From positions 1 through 60,052 of the forward strand of contig JANYHK010000040.1 of assembly GCA_025359105.1 (NCBI GenBank): a stretch of DNA of 60,052 bases, given 5' to 3'. How positions within the stretch are numbered: the first letter of the stretch is position 1; each line of letters opens with the position of its first letter. Both the position numbers and the translations under genes were made by a program. Below the pieces are notes generated by a model. The model was not told the origin of the DNA. It ran no database searches and worked only from the letters and a program-made list of their open reading frames with translations. This DNA is from Myxococcales bacterium (GTDB taxonomy: Bacteria; Myxococcota_A; Polyangia; Polyangiales; Polyangiaceae). Shown piece after piece: positions 15,685-28,220 of this stretch.

Positions 15685-17187
15685 TCAGGCGTTCGCCGCG
15701 CCGCCACGCTTCGCCGGCGGCTGCCAGCGGAGCACCGGCTTGCGCGCCGCGCGGGCCTCGTCGAGGCGACCGAGCTGCGTCGACTCCGGCGCGTTCGTGA
15801 TGAGCTGCGGCGATTCGTGCGCCTCTTTGGCGATCGCCTGCATCGCCGCGATGAAGCCGTCGAGCGTCTCCTTCGACTCCGTCTCGGTCGGCTCGATCAT
15901 CATCGCGCCGGCGACGACGAGCGGGAAGTACACCGTCGGCGGGTGGTACCCGTAGTCGATGAGGCGCTTCGCGATGTCGAGCGTCTTGATCCCTGTCTCC
16001 TTCTGGAGCTTCTTGTCGCTGATGATGACCTCGTGCATGCACGTCTGATCGTAGGCGACGGGGTACTCCTCGCCGATACGGGCGCGGACGTAGTTGGCGT
16101 TCAGGACCGCGAGCTCGGTCGCGGACTTGAGGCCCTCGGCGCCCATCTCGCGGAGGTAGGTGTACGCGCGCACCATCATGCCGAAGTTGCCGTAGAAGCT
16201 GCGGAGCCGCCCGACGCTCTTCGGGCGATCGTAGTCGAGATCGTAGGCTTCGCCGCGCTTGCGCGGGACCGGCGACGGCTGGAACGGCTCGAGGTGCTTC
16301 TTGAACGCGACCGGCCCGCAGCCGGGGCCGCCGCCGCCGTGGGGCGTCGTGAACGTCTTGTGCAGGTTGAACTGCATGATGTCGATGCCGAGGTCGCCCG
16401 GCCGCGCCTTGCCCATGAGCGCGTTGAGGTTCGCGCCGTCGCCGTAGACGAGCCCGCCTTTGGCGTGGATCATCTCGGCAATCTTGGGGAGGTGCCGCTC
16501 GAAGAGCCCCAGCGTGTTGGGGTTCGTGATCATGATGCCGGCGATGTCGTCGTCGATGAGGCCGGCGATCGCCTCGGGGTGACAGATGCCGTCCTCACCG
16601 CCGGGGAACGGAACGGCGACGAGCCCGTTGATCGTGCACGACGCGGGGTTGGTGCCGTGCGCGGTGTCGGGGACGAGCACCCGCTTCGGCGAGCGACCCT
16701 TGTCCTGGTGGTAGGCGCGCATCATCATGAGGCCCGTGAGCTCGCCCTGCGCGCCGGCGGCGGGCTGCAGCGACACGTGGTCCATGCCGACGATCTCGGC
16801 GAGGCCGCGCTCGAGGCGAATCATGAGCTCGAGCGCGCCCTGCATCATCGCGATGGGGGCGTAGGGGTGCAAGCGCCCGAAGCCGGGGAGGCGCGCGGCC
16901 CACTCGTTCACCTTCGGGTTGAATTTCATCGTGCACGATCCGAGCGGATAGAACTGCGAGTCGATCGCGAAGTTCCACTGCGAGAGGCGCACGTAGTGAC
17001 GCGTGACCTCGGGCTCGCTCACCTCGGGGAATCCCGCGTCTTCCTTGCGCGCGGCGGCACCGAAGTACTTCTTCGGATCCACGGCGGGGACGTCGAGCGG
17101 CGCGAGGGACACGGCGGTCCGCCCCGGCGCGCCGCGCTCGAAGATCGGCGGCTCCTTGAACTGAAAACCCCTGGCGAGCTCGTTCAT
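15685..17187 (-). CDS. gcvPB: Glycine dehydrogenase (decarboxylating) subunit 2, P-protein beta chain
   Basis: A 500-residue PLP enzyme of the split P-protein type. K277 in NLHKTFTTPHGGGGPG is the expected Schiff-base lysine. The segments SQFYPLGSCTMKFNPKVNE and DTAHGTNPASCT are characteristic. With subunit 1 (gcvPA), GcvH, GcvT and lipoamide dehydrogenase it would decarboxylate glycine; none of those genes is in this window. The start at 17187 has a good GGAG and lies one base after the stop of the preceding lipoprotein gene (TGAGATG), implying translational coupling to an apparently unrelated gene. Confidence 0.95.
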   Translation of the reverse strand: MNELARGFQFKEPPIFERGAPGRTAVSLAPLDVPAVDPKKYFGAAARKEDAGFPEVSEPEVTRHYVRLSQWNFAIDSQFYPLGSCTMKFNPKVNEWAARLPGFGRLHPYAPIAMMQGALELMIRLERGLAEIVGMDHVSLQPAAGAQGELTGLMMMRAYHQDKGRSPKRVLVPDTAHGTNPASCTINGLVAVPFPGGEDGICHPEAIAGLIDDDIAGIMITNPNTLGLFERHLPKIAEMIHAKGGLVYGDGANLNALMGKARPGDLGIDIMQFNLHKTFTTPHGGGGPGCGPVAFKKHLEPFQPSPVPRKRGEAYDLDYDRPKSVGRLRSFYGNFGMMVRAYTYLREMGAEGLKSATELAVLNANYVRARIGEEYPVAYDQTCMHEVIISDKKLQKETGIKTLDIAKRLIDYGYHPPTVYFPLVVAGAMMIEPTETESKETLDGFIAAMQAIAKEAHESPQLITNAPESTQLGRLDEARAARKPVLRWQPPAKRGGAANA

Positions 17188-17188
17188 C

Positions 17189-17692
17189 TCACTCCCACTT
17201 GCCGGCGCCCGCGGGCGCGACGCCACCGGTGTCGCCGCTGATGGACTTCAGGTCCGGGTTCATGCGCACTTGCTTGACGTTGTGCCAGTCGCTGCCGGCC
17301 TCGTCGGCGCCGAGGCCGAACTGACCGTCGAGCTCGGCGATGCCCTCTTTGCCCTGCTTGTAGACGAAGTAGCCCTTGCCCTCGCTCATGGCGGCGGGAC
17401 CGACGAGGCCGATCTTGTGCTCCTTCCACGTGTAGTGAAGGACGTTGCCCGTCTTCGTGCCGCTCATCTCGCCCCAGGCGCTCTGGTCGGTGCGCTTCCA
17501 GCGGGCGACGACGTGCTCCCCCTCCTCCATCATGTGGAGGTAGCCGAACACCGGGTGGTAGTAGACGCCCGCCCACGACTCGCCCGAGGGCATCTCGCCG
17601 GCGTGGATGTTCGCGGCCTTCACCCCGCCGCCGCCGTCCCCGCATGCCGCGAGCGCCACCGCACAAACAAGCCCACAGATGACTTTGCGCAT
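17189..17692 (-). CDS. Lipoprotein of unknown function upstream of gcvPB
   Basis: A 167-residue protein with signal peptide and lipobox VALAAC. The mature part has a beta-rich pattern (GVYYHPVFGYLHMMEEGEHVV, then a TGNVLHYTWKEHKIG strand), like small lipocalin-like domains, but I cannot name a family. It has no cysteine beyond the lipid-modified region. Its stop precedes the gcvPB ATG by one base. Confidence 0.7.
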   Translation of the reverse strand: MRKVICGLVCAVALAACGDGGGGVKAANIHAGEMPSGESWAGVYYHPVFGYLHMMEEGEHVVARWKRTDQSAWGEMSGTKTGNVLHYTWKEHKIGLVGPAAMSEGKGYFVYKQGKEGIAELDGQFGLGADEAGSDWHNVKQVRMNPDLKSISGDTGGVAPAGAGKWE

Positions 17693-17770
17693 GCCCCGGA
17701 CTCTAGCAAAAAACCCCGTCGGCGGCGCGTGGTTCGATGGAAAGAAGGGGCGTCGGGAGGCGCCGGGGCG

Positions 17771-18346
17771 TCACTTCCGTGGACACGGAACGCGCATCTC
17801 GGCGAGGAGCTTTCTGGCCTCTTCGTCGGTCGCCGGGACCGGCGGGGGCGTACCGCCGTCGACGGTGACGCGCCAGACCCCATCCGTGTCGCGCGCCCAG
17901 ATCGACTGGAAGGTCCCCTTGCGGAACCTCTGCTTTGCGTCGGGGCTCAGATCTTCGAACACGTAGGGACCACGCGAGATCGCCGTGGTCCCGTCCCCCG
18001 TCAGCGCCACCGCAGCGGGGTGCCACGCGAGGCGTACCTTCTGTCCGCCGACGATCGTGCGCCACGCCACCTCGACGGCTTCGCGCCCGCGGAGGTAGCT
18101 GCCGTCGCCGTCGACGAAGACAGCCCTGGGATGGAGGTGCTCGTGGAACGCCGGCGAGTCGTGGTTGGCCACCGACTGCGCGAAGCTGGCTTCCCGCGCC
18201 CACACCGCGCATTCGACGTCGGCCTGGGAGCCCGCGGTCAGGAGCGACGGTGTCGTGGGTACGGGCGGCGGCGGGGGCGGCGCGGCCCCACCACAGGCGG
18301 ACAGAGAGACGCCGAGCGCGCAGGCGAAGAGTCGATGAGCTCGCAT
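17771..18346 (-). CDS. Lipoprotein with SnoaL/DUF4440-like (NTF2 fold) domain
   Basis: A 191-residue protein with lipobox SLSAC followed by a Pro run. Residues about 45-165 fit an NTF2-like fold: WAREASFAQSVANHDSPAF, then HPRAVFVDGDGSYLRGREAV, and a later WARDTDGVWRVTVDGG strand as in DUF4440/SnoaL-like proteins. Such domains bind small ligands or act as isomerases; no catalytic claim is possible here. It is separated from neighbouring genes on both sides by short gaps (46 nt from the upstream gene end, 78 nt to the next start). Confidence 0.75.
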   Translation of the reverse strand: MRAHRLFACALGVSLSACGGAAPPPPPPVPTTPSLLTAGSQADVECAVWAREASFAQSVANHDSPAFHEHLHPRAVFVDGDGSYLRGREAVEVAWRTIVGGQKVRLAWHPAAVALTGDGTTAISRGPYVFEDLSPDAKQRFRKGTFQSIWARDTDGVWRVTVDGGTPPPVPATDEEARKLLAEMRVPCPRK

Positions 18347-18392
18347 GCGCGGCAGTGGAGCACGAAATCCGGTGCGTGAAACGCCGGCGACG

Positions 18393-20780
18393 TCACCGCG
18401 GAACGGACTGCGTGCAGAATCCGCCGATGCACGCTGCGGCGGGGTCGCAGCAGTCGGCCCCGGTCGTGCACTTGTCGCCGAGCTTGGCGCAGCTGGCGTT
18501 CGGGATCGTGTTGGAGCACACGAGCGAGCCGCCGTCGGGGTTCGCCTCGCAGTAGCCGTTGCAGCACTGGTCGCCGGTCTGGCAGCTGGTGCCGTCGGGC
18601 CGGCACGGATCGAGCACCCAGAACGCGCGCGAGTTGCCGGCGAGGAGCTCCTGGGCCGGGAGGTAGAACGCCGGGTGGCTCCCGTCGGTGCCGGGCGCCG
18701 CGTTCAGATCGATGGCCGCGACCCAGAGCTTCTTCGGGGTGATGTTCTGGATGAGATCGACGCCGCGCGGATCGCTGCAGAAGGGCGGGATGTTCGCGAC
18801 GCTCCCGTACATGCGGCGGCTGGTGAAGACGACCCACGCGTAGCCGCCCGAGCCGAGCGGGTTGGCGGTGGGCTCGTAGTTGAGGTTCACGTCGTCGCCG
18901 TGGTCGGGGTCGATGCCTCCGACCGCCGTGCCGTCGGCGCCGCACGCCATCGCGATCGGCGTCGCGAGCTTCGGCAGGTAGACGGCCCCAGCGGCGTCCT
19001 TGCCATTGAGCTGGTTCAACGTGTTCACGTTGATCGCGCTCGCGCTCGTCCAGTGGATCTGCGATTTGGCGCCCTTGCGCGTGTACATCGCGCCGTCGCC
19101 GTTGCCGTCGGTGCCGGCAGCGCTCTGGTGGTGAAACACGATGGACTTACCGTCGGGGAGAAACGCCGGCCACCCCGGCCGCGTCGCCGCCGGTTGTCCG
19201 TTGTCGTCGACGACGGGAATGAAGTTCGAGAACGCCCCGGTGGCCGCGTTGAAGCTCATGACGCCGAGGGTCTGGGTCGCGTGCGTCGTCGGGCCTGTCA
19301 TCGGGTTGAACGCCACGAGCTTTCCGTCCGGCGAGAATGCGGGCGTGCCGAGGTTGCTCGTCACGGCGGCGAGACCGGACACGGGGAGCGCGGCGGCGGC
19401 GTTCGGGAGCGCGTAGAGCTGCCCGTTCGGTGACAGCACCTGGGAGCCGTCGGGCGCGACCGCAGGGAACGTGGCGCCGTTGGTCATCACGCGCTCGGTG
19501 TTCGTCCCGCTCGGGCTCAGATCGTACGCGGAGCTGACCCCGTAGTTGTCGCCGTGCTGCACGACGAGGCGCGAGCCGCCCGCCGCGACCGAGTGGCAGA
19601 CCCGACAGCCGGTCTGGTCGTTGGTCGTCGCGCCCGCCGCGAGCTTCGGCCCGGTGTCGCCGACGTGGATCGACAGGACGGCGCCGCCGAAGCGCCCGTT
19701 GCCGCCCTTCGCGCCGCCCAGGTTCTGCGCGAGCTGCGTGCCGTACGAGTTGTAATAGATGATGCCGGAGAGGCGGCCGGTGGCGACGGTCCACGTTTCC
19801 TTGATCGGTCCGTAGGCCTTGCCTCCGCGCGCGACGGTGAGGCTGACCGTGATCTGGTCGGCGCCGCCCGCCGAGTTCGTCGCGACGTCCCAGATGTCCT
19901 GCGGGAGCGGGTGGCGAATGAACTTGCCGCCGGTCTGCGTGAGGATCGCGGGGCGCGCGAAGGTGCCCGACCACGTGAACGAGCCCGACGTCGTCGCGAG
20001 CTGGATCAGGATGGCGTCGGCGTCGCCCGCCGTAGAGTCCCACTGGAGCAGCGGGGCGAGCATGCCGCGCGGCCACACGGTCTTGTCGTAGGGGTAGATG
20101 TACTTGAGGGACGCGTCCGCCGTGGGAGGTCCGGTGAGGATGCCCACTGTGCCGGGATCCACGGCGCCGCCGAGCCCTTCACCGCCGACGCCGCCGATGC
20201 CACCGCCGCCGGTGAGCTGGGGAGGCGTCGTGGCGACCTGCCCGCCCTCCCCCGCCGTCGCGCCGTTCTGCGTCGCGGTGAGCTTCACCGCGACCTGGCG
20301 CTTCACGGTCTGGCCGTTCCAGCCCGCGAGCACCGTCGCCGTACCACCGACCGCGCCGGTCGGTGCGAAGACCCCGGTTTGGGCAGGCCCTGCCGCGATG
20401 CTGCCGAGATCGCCGCGATCGACGCTCCACCCGACGCTGACCGGCGATCCGGTGAGGAGCGCGCTGTACGTGACCGTCGGCGTCCGCTGGCCCATCACCA
20501 CCGTGATCGTCTGCACCGCGGAGGGCTGCACGTCGAAGCCCTGCGCCGCGTCGCCGCGCGCGCCATCGCCAGCCGCGGCGTCGAAGTCGAACCCGCCATC
20601 GTTACAGAACCCGCCGCACGCGCACGGATCGGTGCACGGCACGGTCCCGTCGGAGCCGCCGCCGGCGTCGCCCTCGGTAAACGTCGCGGGCGTGCCGCTC
20701 GACCCGCAGGCCGCTGCGGAGCCTCCTGCGACGATCGCGAGCGCGAGCAAAGGGGTCCAACGGTGCAAATTTCCAAGCAT
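18393..20780 (-). CDS. Large PD40/TolB-like propeller lipoprotein with one heme-c motif
   Basis: A 795-residue lipoprotein (signal ending AGGSAAAC). After an Asp/Gly-rich linker come Ig-like strands. A domain follows with a single CRVCHS heme-attachment motif (CXXCH), then propeller blades such as FPAVAPDGSQVLSPNGQLYA, TPAFSPDGKLVAFNPM and WPAFLPDGKSIVF, typical of PD40/WD40-like repeats. A Cys-rich module (CQTGDQCCNGYCEANPDGG and a second similar unit) closes the protein. It is probably an extracytoplasmic c-type heme protein on the outer membrane. The ATG at 20780 has no ribosome-binding site, consistent with the promoter placed directly upstream. Confidence 0.8.
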   Translation of the reverse strand: MLGNLHRWTPLLALAIVAGGSAAACGSSGTPATFTEGDAGGGSDGTVPCTDPCACGGFCNDGGFDFDAAAGDGARGDAAQGFDVQPSAVQTITVVMGQRTPTVTYSALLTGSPVSVGWSVDRGDLGSIAAGPAQTGVFAPTGAVGGTATVLAGWNGQTVKRQVAVKLTATQNGATAGEGGQVATTPPQLTGGGGIGGVGGEGLGGAVDPGTVGILTGPPTADASLKYIYPYDKTVWPRGMLAPLLQWDSTAGDADAILIQLATTSGSFTWSGTFARPAILTQTGGKFIRHPLPQDIWDVATNSAGGADQITVSLTVARGGKAYGPIKETWTVATGRLSGIIYYNSYGTQLAQNLGGAKGGNGRFGGAVLSIHVGDTGPKLAAGATTNDQTGCRVCHSVAAGGSRLVVQHGDNYGVSSAYDLSPSGTNTERVMTNGATFPAVAPDGSQVLSPNGQLYALPNAAAALPVSGLAAVTSNLGTPAFSPDGKLVAFNPMTGPTTHATQTLGVMSFNAATGAFSNFIPVVDDNGQPAATRPGWPAFLPDGKSIVFHHQSAAGTDGNGDGAMYTRKGAKSQIHWTSASAINVNTLNQLNGKDAAGAVYLPKLATPIAMACGADGTAVGGIDPDHGDDVNLNYEPTANPLGSGGYAWVVFTSRRMYGSVANIPPFCSDPRGVDLIQNITPKKLWVAAIDLNAAPGTDGSHPAFYLPAQELLAGNSRAFWVLDPCRPDGTSCQTGDQCCNGYCEANPDGGSLVCSNTIPNASCAKLGDKCTTGADCCDPAAACIGGFCTQSVPR

Positions 20781-20786
20781 GCGTGG

Positions 20787-20815
20787 ATCGTATGAAACGG
20801 ACGTGATCCTCGCAA
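20787..20815 (-). promoter_or_regulatory. Candidate promoter giving a leaderless transcript
   Basis: On the minus strand TTGCGA (20815-20810), a 17-nt spacer and TACGAT (20792-20787) stand only six bases before the ATG at 20780. Transcription would begin at or next to the start codon, which explains the missing Shine-Dalgarno sequence. Confidence 0.45.
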
Positions 20816-20896
20816 GATAAGGGGCCGTGCGGGCCTGTGGGGAACCGTCGCCGGTCACACCACCGGCCCCCGCGGGTTGCCGCGCTTTTGCCGCGA

Positions 20897-23989
<3,093 letters not shown>

Positions 23990-24203
23990 TTGGCCGGCGC
24001 AACGTAGTCGTCCGCGCTGCCGAGCGCAAACCTCGCGGCATCCCAAAGCATTCCCGCGGTCGCGGGCGGCCCGAGCCGCGTCATCGGTTCGGGCTACAGG
24101 AGGCCGCAGCCCCATGGAATCGCAGGGATTCTCGTCGCGTAGGGCCGGTGTATGCTGCGGACCTCCTGAATGGCCGGCTTCCGCTCGAGGTCCAACTGTC
24201 ATC

Positions 24204-25511
24204 ATGAAGAAAGCCCTTCTCCTTTCGCTCCTCTCCCTGACGGCCTTCGCGTGCGGCTCCTCCGGCTCCGGCACGCCTGCCAACGCCCTGGACGGCGGAA
24301 GCTGCGGGACGGCGGCCACCGGCTCGCTCGTGGTCAACGTCACAGGTCTCCCAGCGGGCGTCGACGCGCGCGTGCAGGTGAAAGGGCCGGGCGGCGCACA
24401 GGACGTGACGGCGACCAAGACCCTCCCCGCGGCGAAGAGCGGCGACTACACGGTCACGGCGGCCAACGTCGGCCAGGCCGATCCGATCGTGCGCAAGGCG
24501 TACAAGGCCACGGTCTCCGTCTCGAGCGCGAAGGTGTGCGACGGGCAGAGCGTGTCCGTCGACGTCAGCTACGCGCTCATCCCGACGTCGAACAAGAGCT
24601 GGTGGGGCAGCGTCAACAGCCCGACCGACACGCTCGCCTACGCGTCGTCGGCGCTCGGCGCGTCGGGTACGACGGATCCGACCGTCTCGGCGACGACCGC
24701 GGGCACCCTCCCCGGCGCGTTCGACAAAGACGGCAACCTCTGGGTCATCGACGGCACCACGGGTTCGGTCGGCATCAAGCGCTATGCCGCGGGGACCCTC
24801 GCCTCGGCCGGCACCAAGACCCCCGACGTCGTGGTCTCGAGCGACGCGTTCACGGGTGGCGCGCCGGGCCCTGTCTCGATGGCGTTCGATCCGAAGGGGA
24901 ATCTGTGGGTCGGCGTCCTCTACTCGCAGAAAGTGGTCGAGCTCGACGCGACCCAGATCGTCGCGACCGGCACCGTGGTGCCCAAGGTCGAGATCTCGAA
25001 CGTCGCCTCTCCGAACGCGCTCGCCTTCGACGTGAAGGGCAACCTCTGGATCGGCTCGGACACCGCCGTGATCGAGTACGTGATCGATCGGCTCGGCGCA
25101 TCGACGGGCGCAGCCCCCAACGCCACGATCACCGCGATGACGCCGCTGCCCGTGGTGGGGCAGCTCACGAACGTCCGCGGGCTCGCGTTCACGGCGGATG
25201 ACAAGCTCTGGGCCAACTTCGACGGCACGCTGGTGAAGTTCGAGGATCTCGCCTCGGGTACGGTCACGCCGGCGATCCAGATCAAGGCCGACGTGCTGTC
25301 GTTGCCCGAGGGGATCGCCTTCGACGAGGGCGGCGGCCTGTGGATGGCGTACAGCGCCGGCAAGCTCTGCAAGTTCGGCGCGGGGCAGCTCACCGCCTCC
25401 GGCAGCGTTGCCCCCCAGATCGTCGTCTCCAGCACCGCGATCGGCTCGGCGACGTCGCCGGCGCTCTTCCCCGCGCCGGCCTCGCTGCCGCTCTACTCCG
25501 CGCTGAAGTGA
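24204..25511 (+). CDS. NHL/SMP-30-like beta-propeller lipoprotein
   Basis: A 435-residue lipoprotein (lipobox TAFAC). After a Gly/Ser-rich linker and an Ig-like N-terminal domain (about 35-120) come repeated blades marked by [55 protein letters not shown] and [15 protein letters not shown], the spacing of NHL-type six-bladed propellers. These usually bind ligands or proteins rather than catalyse. The start is set by the signal peptide, though the frame continues upstream. Its stop lies next to the convergent gene end at 25513. Confidence 0.8.
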   Translation: MKKALLLSLLSLTAFACGSSGSGTPANALDGGSCGTAATGSLVVNVTGLPAGVDARVQVKGPGGAQDVTATKTLPAAKSGDYTVTAANVGQADPIVRKAYKATVSVSSAKVCDGQSVSVDVSYALIPTSNKSWWGSVNSPTDTLAYASSALGASGTTDPTVSATTAGTLPGAFDKDGNLWVIDGTTGSVGIKRYAAGTLASAGTKTPDVVVSSDAFTGGAPGPVSMAFDPKGNLWVGVLYSQKVVELDATQIVATGTVVPKVEISNVASPNALAFDVKGNLWIGSDTAVIEYVIDRLGASTGAAPNATITAMTPLPVVGQLTNVRGLAFTADDKLWANFDGTLVKFEDLASGTVTPAIQIKADVLSLPEGIAFDEGGGLWMAYSAGKLCKFGAGQLTASGSVAPQIVVSSTAIGSATSPALFPAPASLPLYSALK

Positions 25512-25512
25512 C

Positions 25513-28077
25513 TCAGCGCGGCGTCGTTCCCCCGCAGACGTTGGGCTTGCCTGTGCCGCCACACGTCTGCGGCAGGACACACGTGCCGCAGTCGATCTGA
25601 CCACCGCAGCCGTTCCCGGCGGGGCCGCAGTTGAAGCCCAGGTCGGCGCAGGTGAGCGGGCTGCATTCCGTCCCGCACACGCCGGGCTTGCCGCCGCCGC
25701 CGCACGTCTGGCCGGCGGGACAAGGGCCGCAGGCGAGCGCGTTGCCGCAGCCGTCGCCCGCAGGGCCGCACTCGATGTGCTGCGCGGCGCACGTCGTCGG
25801 GTTGCATGTGCCCTTGCCGCAGATGCCGGGGGTGCCGCCGCCGCCGCACGTCATGGGGAGGGTGCACGCGCCACAGTCGAGCGCGTGGCCGCAGCCGTCG
25901 CCGGCGGGACCGCACTTGAGCCCCTGGTCGAGGCACGTCCGCGCGGTGCACGAGGGCGCGCCGCAGGTGCTGGGGATGCCGCCGCCGCCGCACGTCGCGG
26001 GCGGTGTGCACGGTCCGCAGTCGAGAACCCCGCCGCAGCCATCCGCAGCGGGGCCGCAGTGGACGCCCTGGGCCGCGCACGTCGTCTTGGTACACTTCGG
26101 CACGTCCGGCGTCACGCACGAGCCGAGGTCGAACAGCATGAACTCGAGGAGCTTCTCCTGCGCGGTCATAGCGCCGGCGGTGCACTCCGCGGGGAAGGTG
26201 CCTCCGCCCGAGGCCTCCTCGACGTGGAAATCGTCGAAGAGCACGCGCCCGCACTGCTTGTCGCTCGCCGCGCCGACGGGCGTGTTGAACGTGTAGTGTG
26301 CAACCGCCGACGGATTCGCGATGGAGATCCACGACTGCGACGGCGAGACGACGCCGCTCAGGTCCTTCTTCAGCGCCGTGAGCGGGATCTGCCCGAGCGT
26401 CGTCGACGCGCCGACGTTCTTCAGCCACTGGGCGAGCGTTGCGCCCTTCGGGAAGCTCGTGTCGATCGTGCCGACCTGGTCGATCGGCGCGGGGCCGTCG
26501 ACCGTCCAGTTCGCCGTGCCGCTGAACGGCGCGTCGTCGTAGAGCCACACGTAGCTGTAGTGCGTGGCGAAGACGCGGCCGCCGGCGTTGGCGTACGCGA
26601 TCATGTTCCCCTGCGCGGTCGTGGACTGGTCGTAGCGGCCGCCCTGGCAGGGGAAGAGGACCATGTCGTATCTGTTGAGGCTCGCCTTGGTGCCCCAGAG
26701 CTGGCTCTCGTCGGTCGTGGACCCGCCCGCGTTCGCGCCAGGGCTGCCCGAGCCGGTGTAGATGTGGATGCGCCCGGCGCCGCTCGCCGCGGTGAACTCG
26801 GCGTCGTCGACGCCGATCTTGCGGAGCACGCACTCGAGGGAATCGAGCGAGCCGGTGGCGAAGGCCATGTGCGGGATGTCGCCCTCGCCCTTGTTTCGGG
26901 GCAAGCGCGTGAGCGACGACGGAAGCGGAGTGTCGACGCACTTGCCGACGTTCGGGATCTTCACCTGCCGGCGCCAGCGCCCCGTCTGGATGACCAGCGG
27001 GATGTTCGCGCCGACGGGCGCGTTTCGCAGGATGAACTTGCCGTCGGGACCGGTGGTCGCCGTGATGAGGGGAGCGCCCGTGACGTCGGCCGCGCAGTTG
27101 TCGCAGGACACGCCGGGCGTAAACGCGGACACCGCCGCGTTTGGCACGTAGACGAGCACGTTGGGGAGCGGGTCGGTTCCATTCGGCGCGTAGACGATGC
27201 CGCTGATCGTGGTCGTGATGATCACCGTCGGGCAGGTGACCTGCTGCAAGCAGAGGCCGGTGCAGGTCGGCGGGATGCCGCAGGTGCTCAGCGTGAGCCC
27301 GCCGCAGGTCTCCGGCTGCTTGCACAACGGGCAGTGCAGGAGGCCGCCGCAGCCGTCGGCGATCGGACCGCACGCCTTCGCGCCGATGCCCGCGCAGGTC
27401 TTCGGTGTGCACACGGGCGCCCCGCAGGCGCTCGGCCTTCCCCCGCCGCCACACGCCTTCGGCGCGATGCAGGTGCCGCAGCTCAGCGCGCCGCCGCAAC
27501 CGTCGCCGGCGGGGCCGCAGTCGAAGCCCTGATCCGAGCAGGACTTCGGCGCGCAGATCGTGCCGTGGCCGCAGACGCCGCCCTGACCGCCGCCGCCGCA
27601 GATGTCGACGCCGCTGCACGCGCCGCAATTCAGCTGCCCGCCGCAGCCGTCGCCGGCGGGGCCGCAGTTGAAGCCGAGATCGCCGCACGTCTTCGGCGTG
27701 CAGGGGGGCACGCCGCACACGCTGGGGGTGCCGCCGCCGCCGCACGAGCCGGTCGTGCACGTGCCGCAGTCGAGGAGGCCGCCGCAGCCGTCGCCGATCG
27801 GGCCGCAGGTGGCGCCGGACTTCTGGCACGTCGTCTCGCCCTGGCACTTGTTGCCGACGGAGCCCGCGTCGGGTGGCGTGAACGCCGGCCCCGCGTCGAG
27901 CTGGCCCGCCGGCGGCAGAACGATGTTGCCGCCTTCATCGACGCCACCTTCCGACGGATCCGGGCCGAACGTCGACGTGAAGCCAGGCCCCGGCGTCCCG
28001 GTGTTGCAGGCCGCAGCGGTCGAAGCGATGACGATCGTCGCGGATGCGACGAGGAGCAAGGCGCGGATCGAGAACAT
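25513..28077 (-). CDS. Large lipoprotein: eight Cys-rich modules around a carboxypeptidase-regulatory/GATase-like core
   Basis: An 854-residue lipoprotein (lipobox STAAAC). Four Cys-rich modules precede and four follow a central region of about 380 residues. Each module has the pattern CGPxxDGCGGxLxCGxC, then CGGGGxPxxCG and CTPKTC, with the glycines invariant. The core starts with an Ig-like carboxypeptidase regulatory domain (GIVYAPNGTDPLPNVLVYVP) and continues with a Rossmann-like part containing GGRVFATHYSYVWLYDD, reminiscent of DUF4350/glutamine-amidotransferase-like folds. It is probably a long surface protein held together by disulphides. Function is unknown. Confidence 0.8.
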   Translation of the reverse strand: MFSIRALLLVASATIVIASTAAACNTGTPGPGFTSTFGPDPSEGGVDEGGNIVLPPAGQLDAGPAFTPPDAGSVGNKCQGETTCQKSGATCGPIGDGCGGLLDCGTCTTGSCGGGGTPSVCGVPPCTPKTCGDLGFNCGPAGDGCGGQLNCGACSGVDICGGGGQGGVCGHGTICAPKSCSDQGFDCGPAGDGCGGALSCGTCIAPKACGGGGRPSACGAPVCTPKTCAGIGAKACGPIADGCGGLLHCPLCKQPETCGGLTLSTCGIPPTCTGLCLQQVTCPTVIITTTISGIVYAPNGTDPLPNVLVYVPNAAVSAFTPGVSCDNCAADVTGAPLITATTGPDGKFILRNAPVGANIPLVIQTGRWRRQVKIPNVGKCVDTPLPSSLTRLPRNKGEGDIPHMAFATGSLDSLECVLRKIGVDDAEFTAASGAGRIHIYTGSGSPGANAGGSTTDESQLWGTKASLNRYDMVLFPCQGGRYDQSTTAQGNMIAYANAGGRVFATHYSYVWLYDDAPFSGTANWTVDGPAPIDQVGTIDTSFPKGATLAQWLKNVGASTTLGQIPLTALKKDLSGVVSPSQSWISIANPSAVAHYTFNTPVGAASDKQCGRVLFDDFHVEEASGGGTFPAECTAGAMTAQEKLLEFMLFDLGSCVTPDVPKCTKTTCAAQGVHCGPAADGCGGVLDCGPCTPPATCGGGGIPSTCGAPSCTARTCLDQGLKCGPAGDGCGHALDCGACTLPMTCGGGGTPGICGKGTCNPTTCAAQHIECGPAGDGCGNALACGPCPAGQTCGGGGKPGVCGTECSPLTCADLGFNCGPAGNGCGGQIDCGTCVLPQTCGGTGKPNVCGGTTPR

Positions 28078-28220
28078 GGCTTCCCTCGTACGAGGGCGGG
28101 GCGATTCCTCCCCCGACAGAGGCCCCCTCGCTTCCCGCGGACGCCTCATCGATCCGATCCGCGCCAAGGTCAAGCGAGAACGCCGGACCGTACGGACGGA
28201 CAAAACGCCCCTGGCACGGC

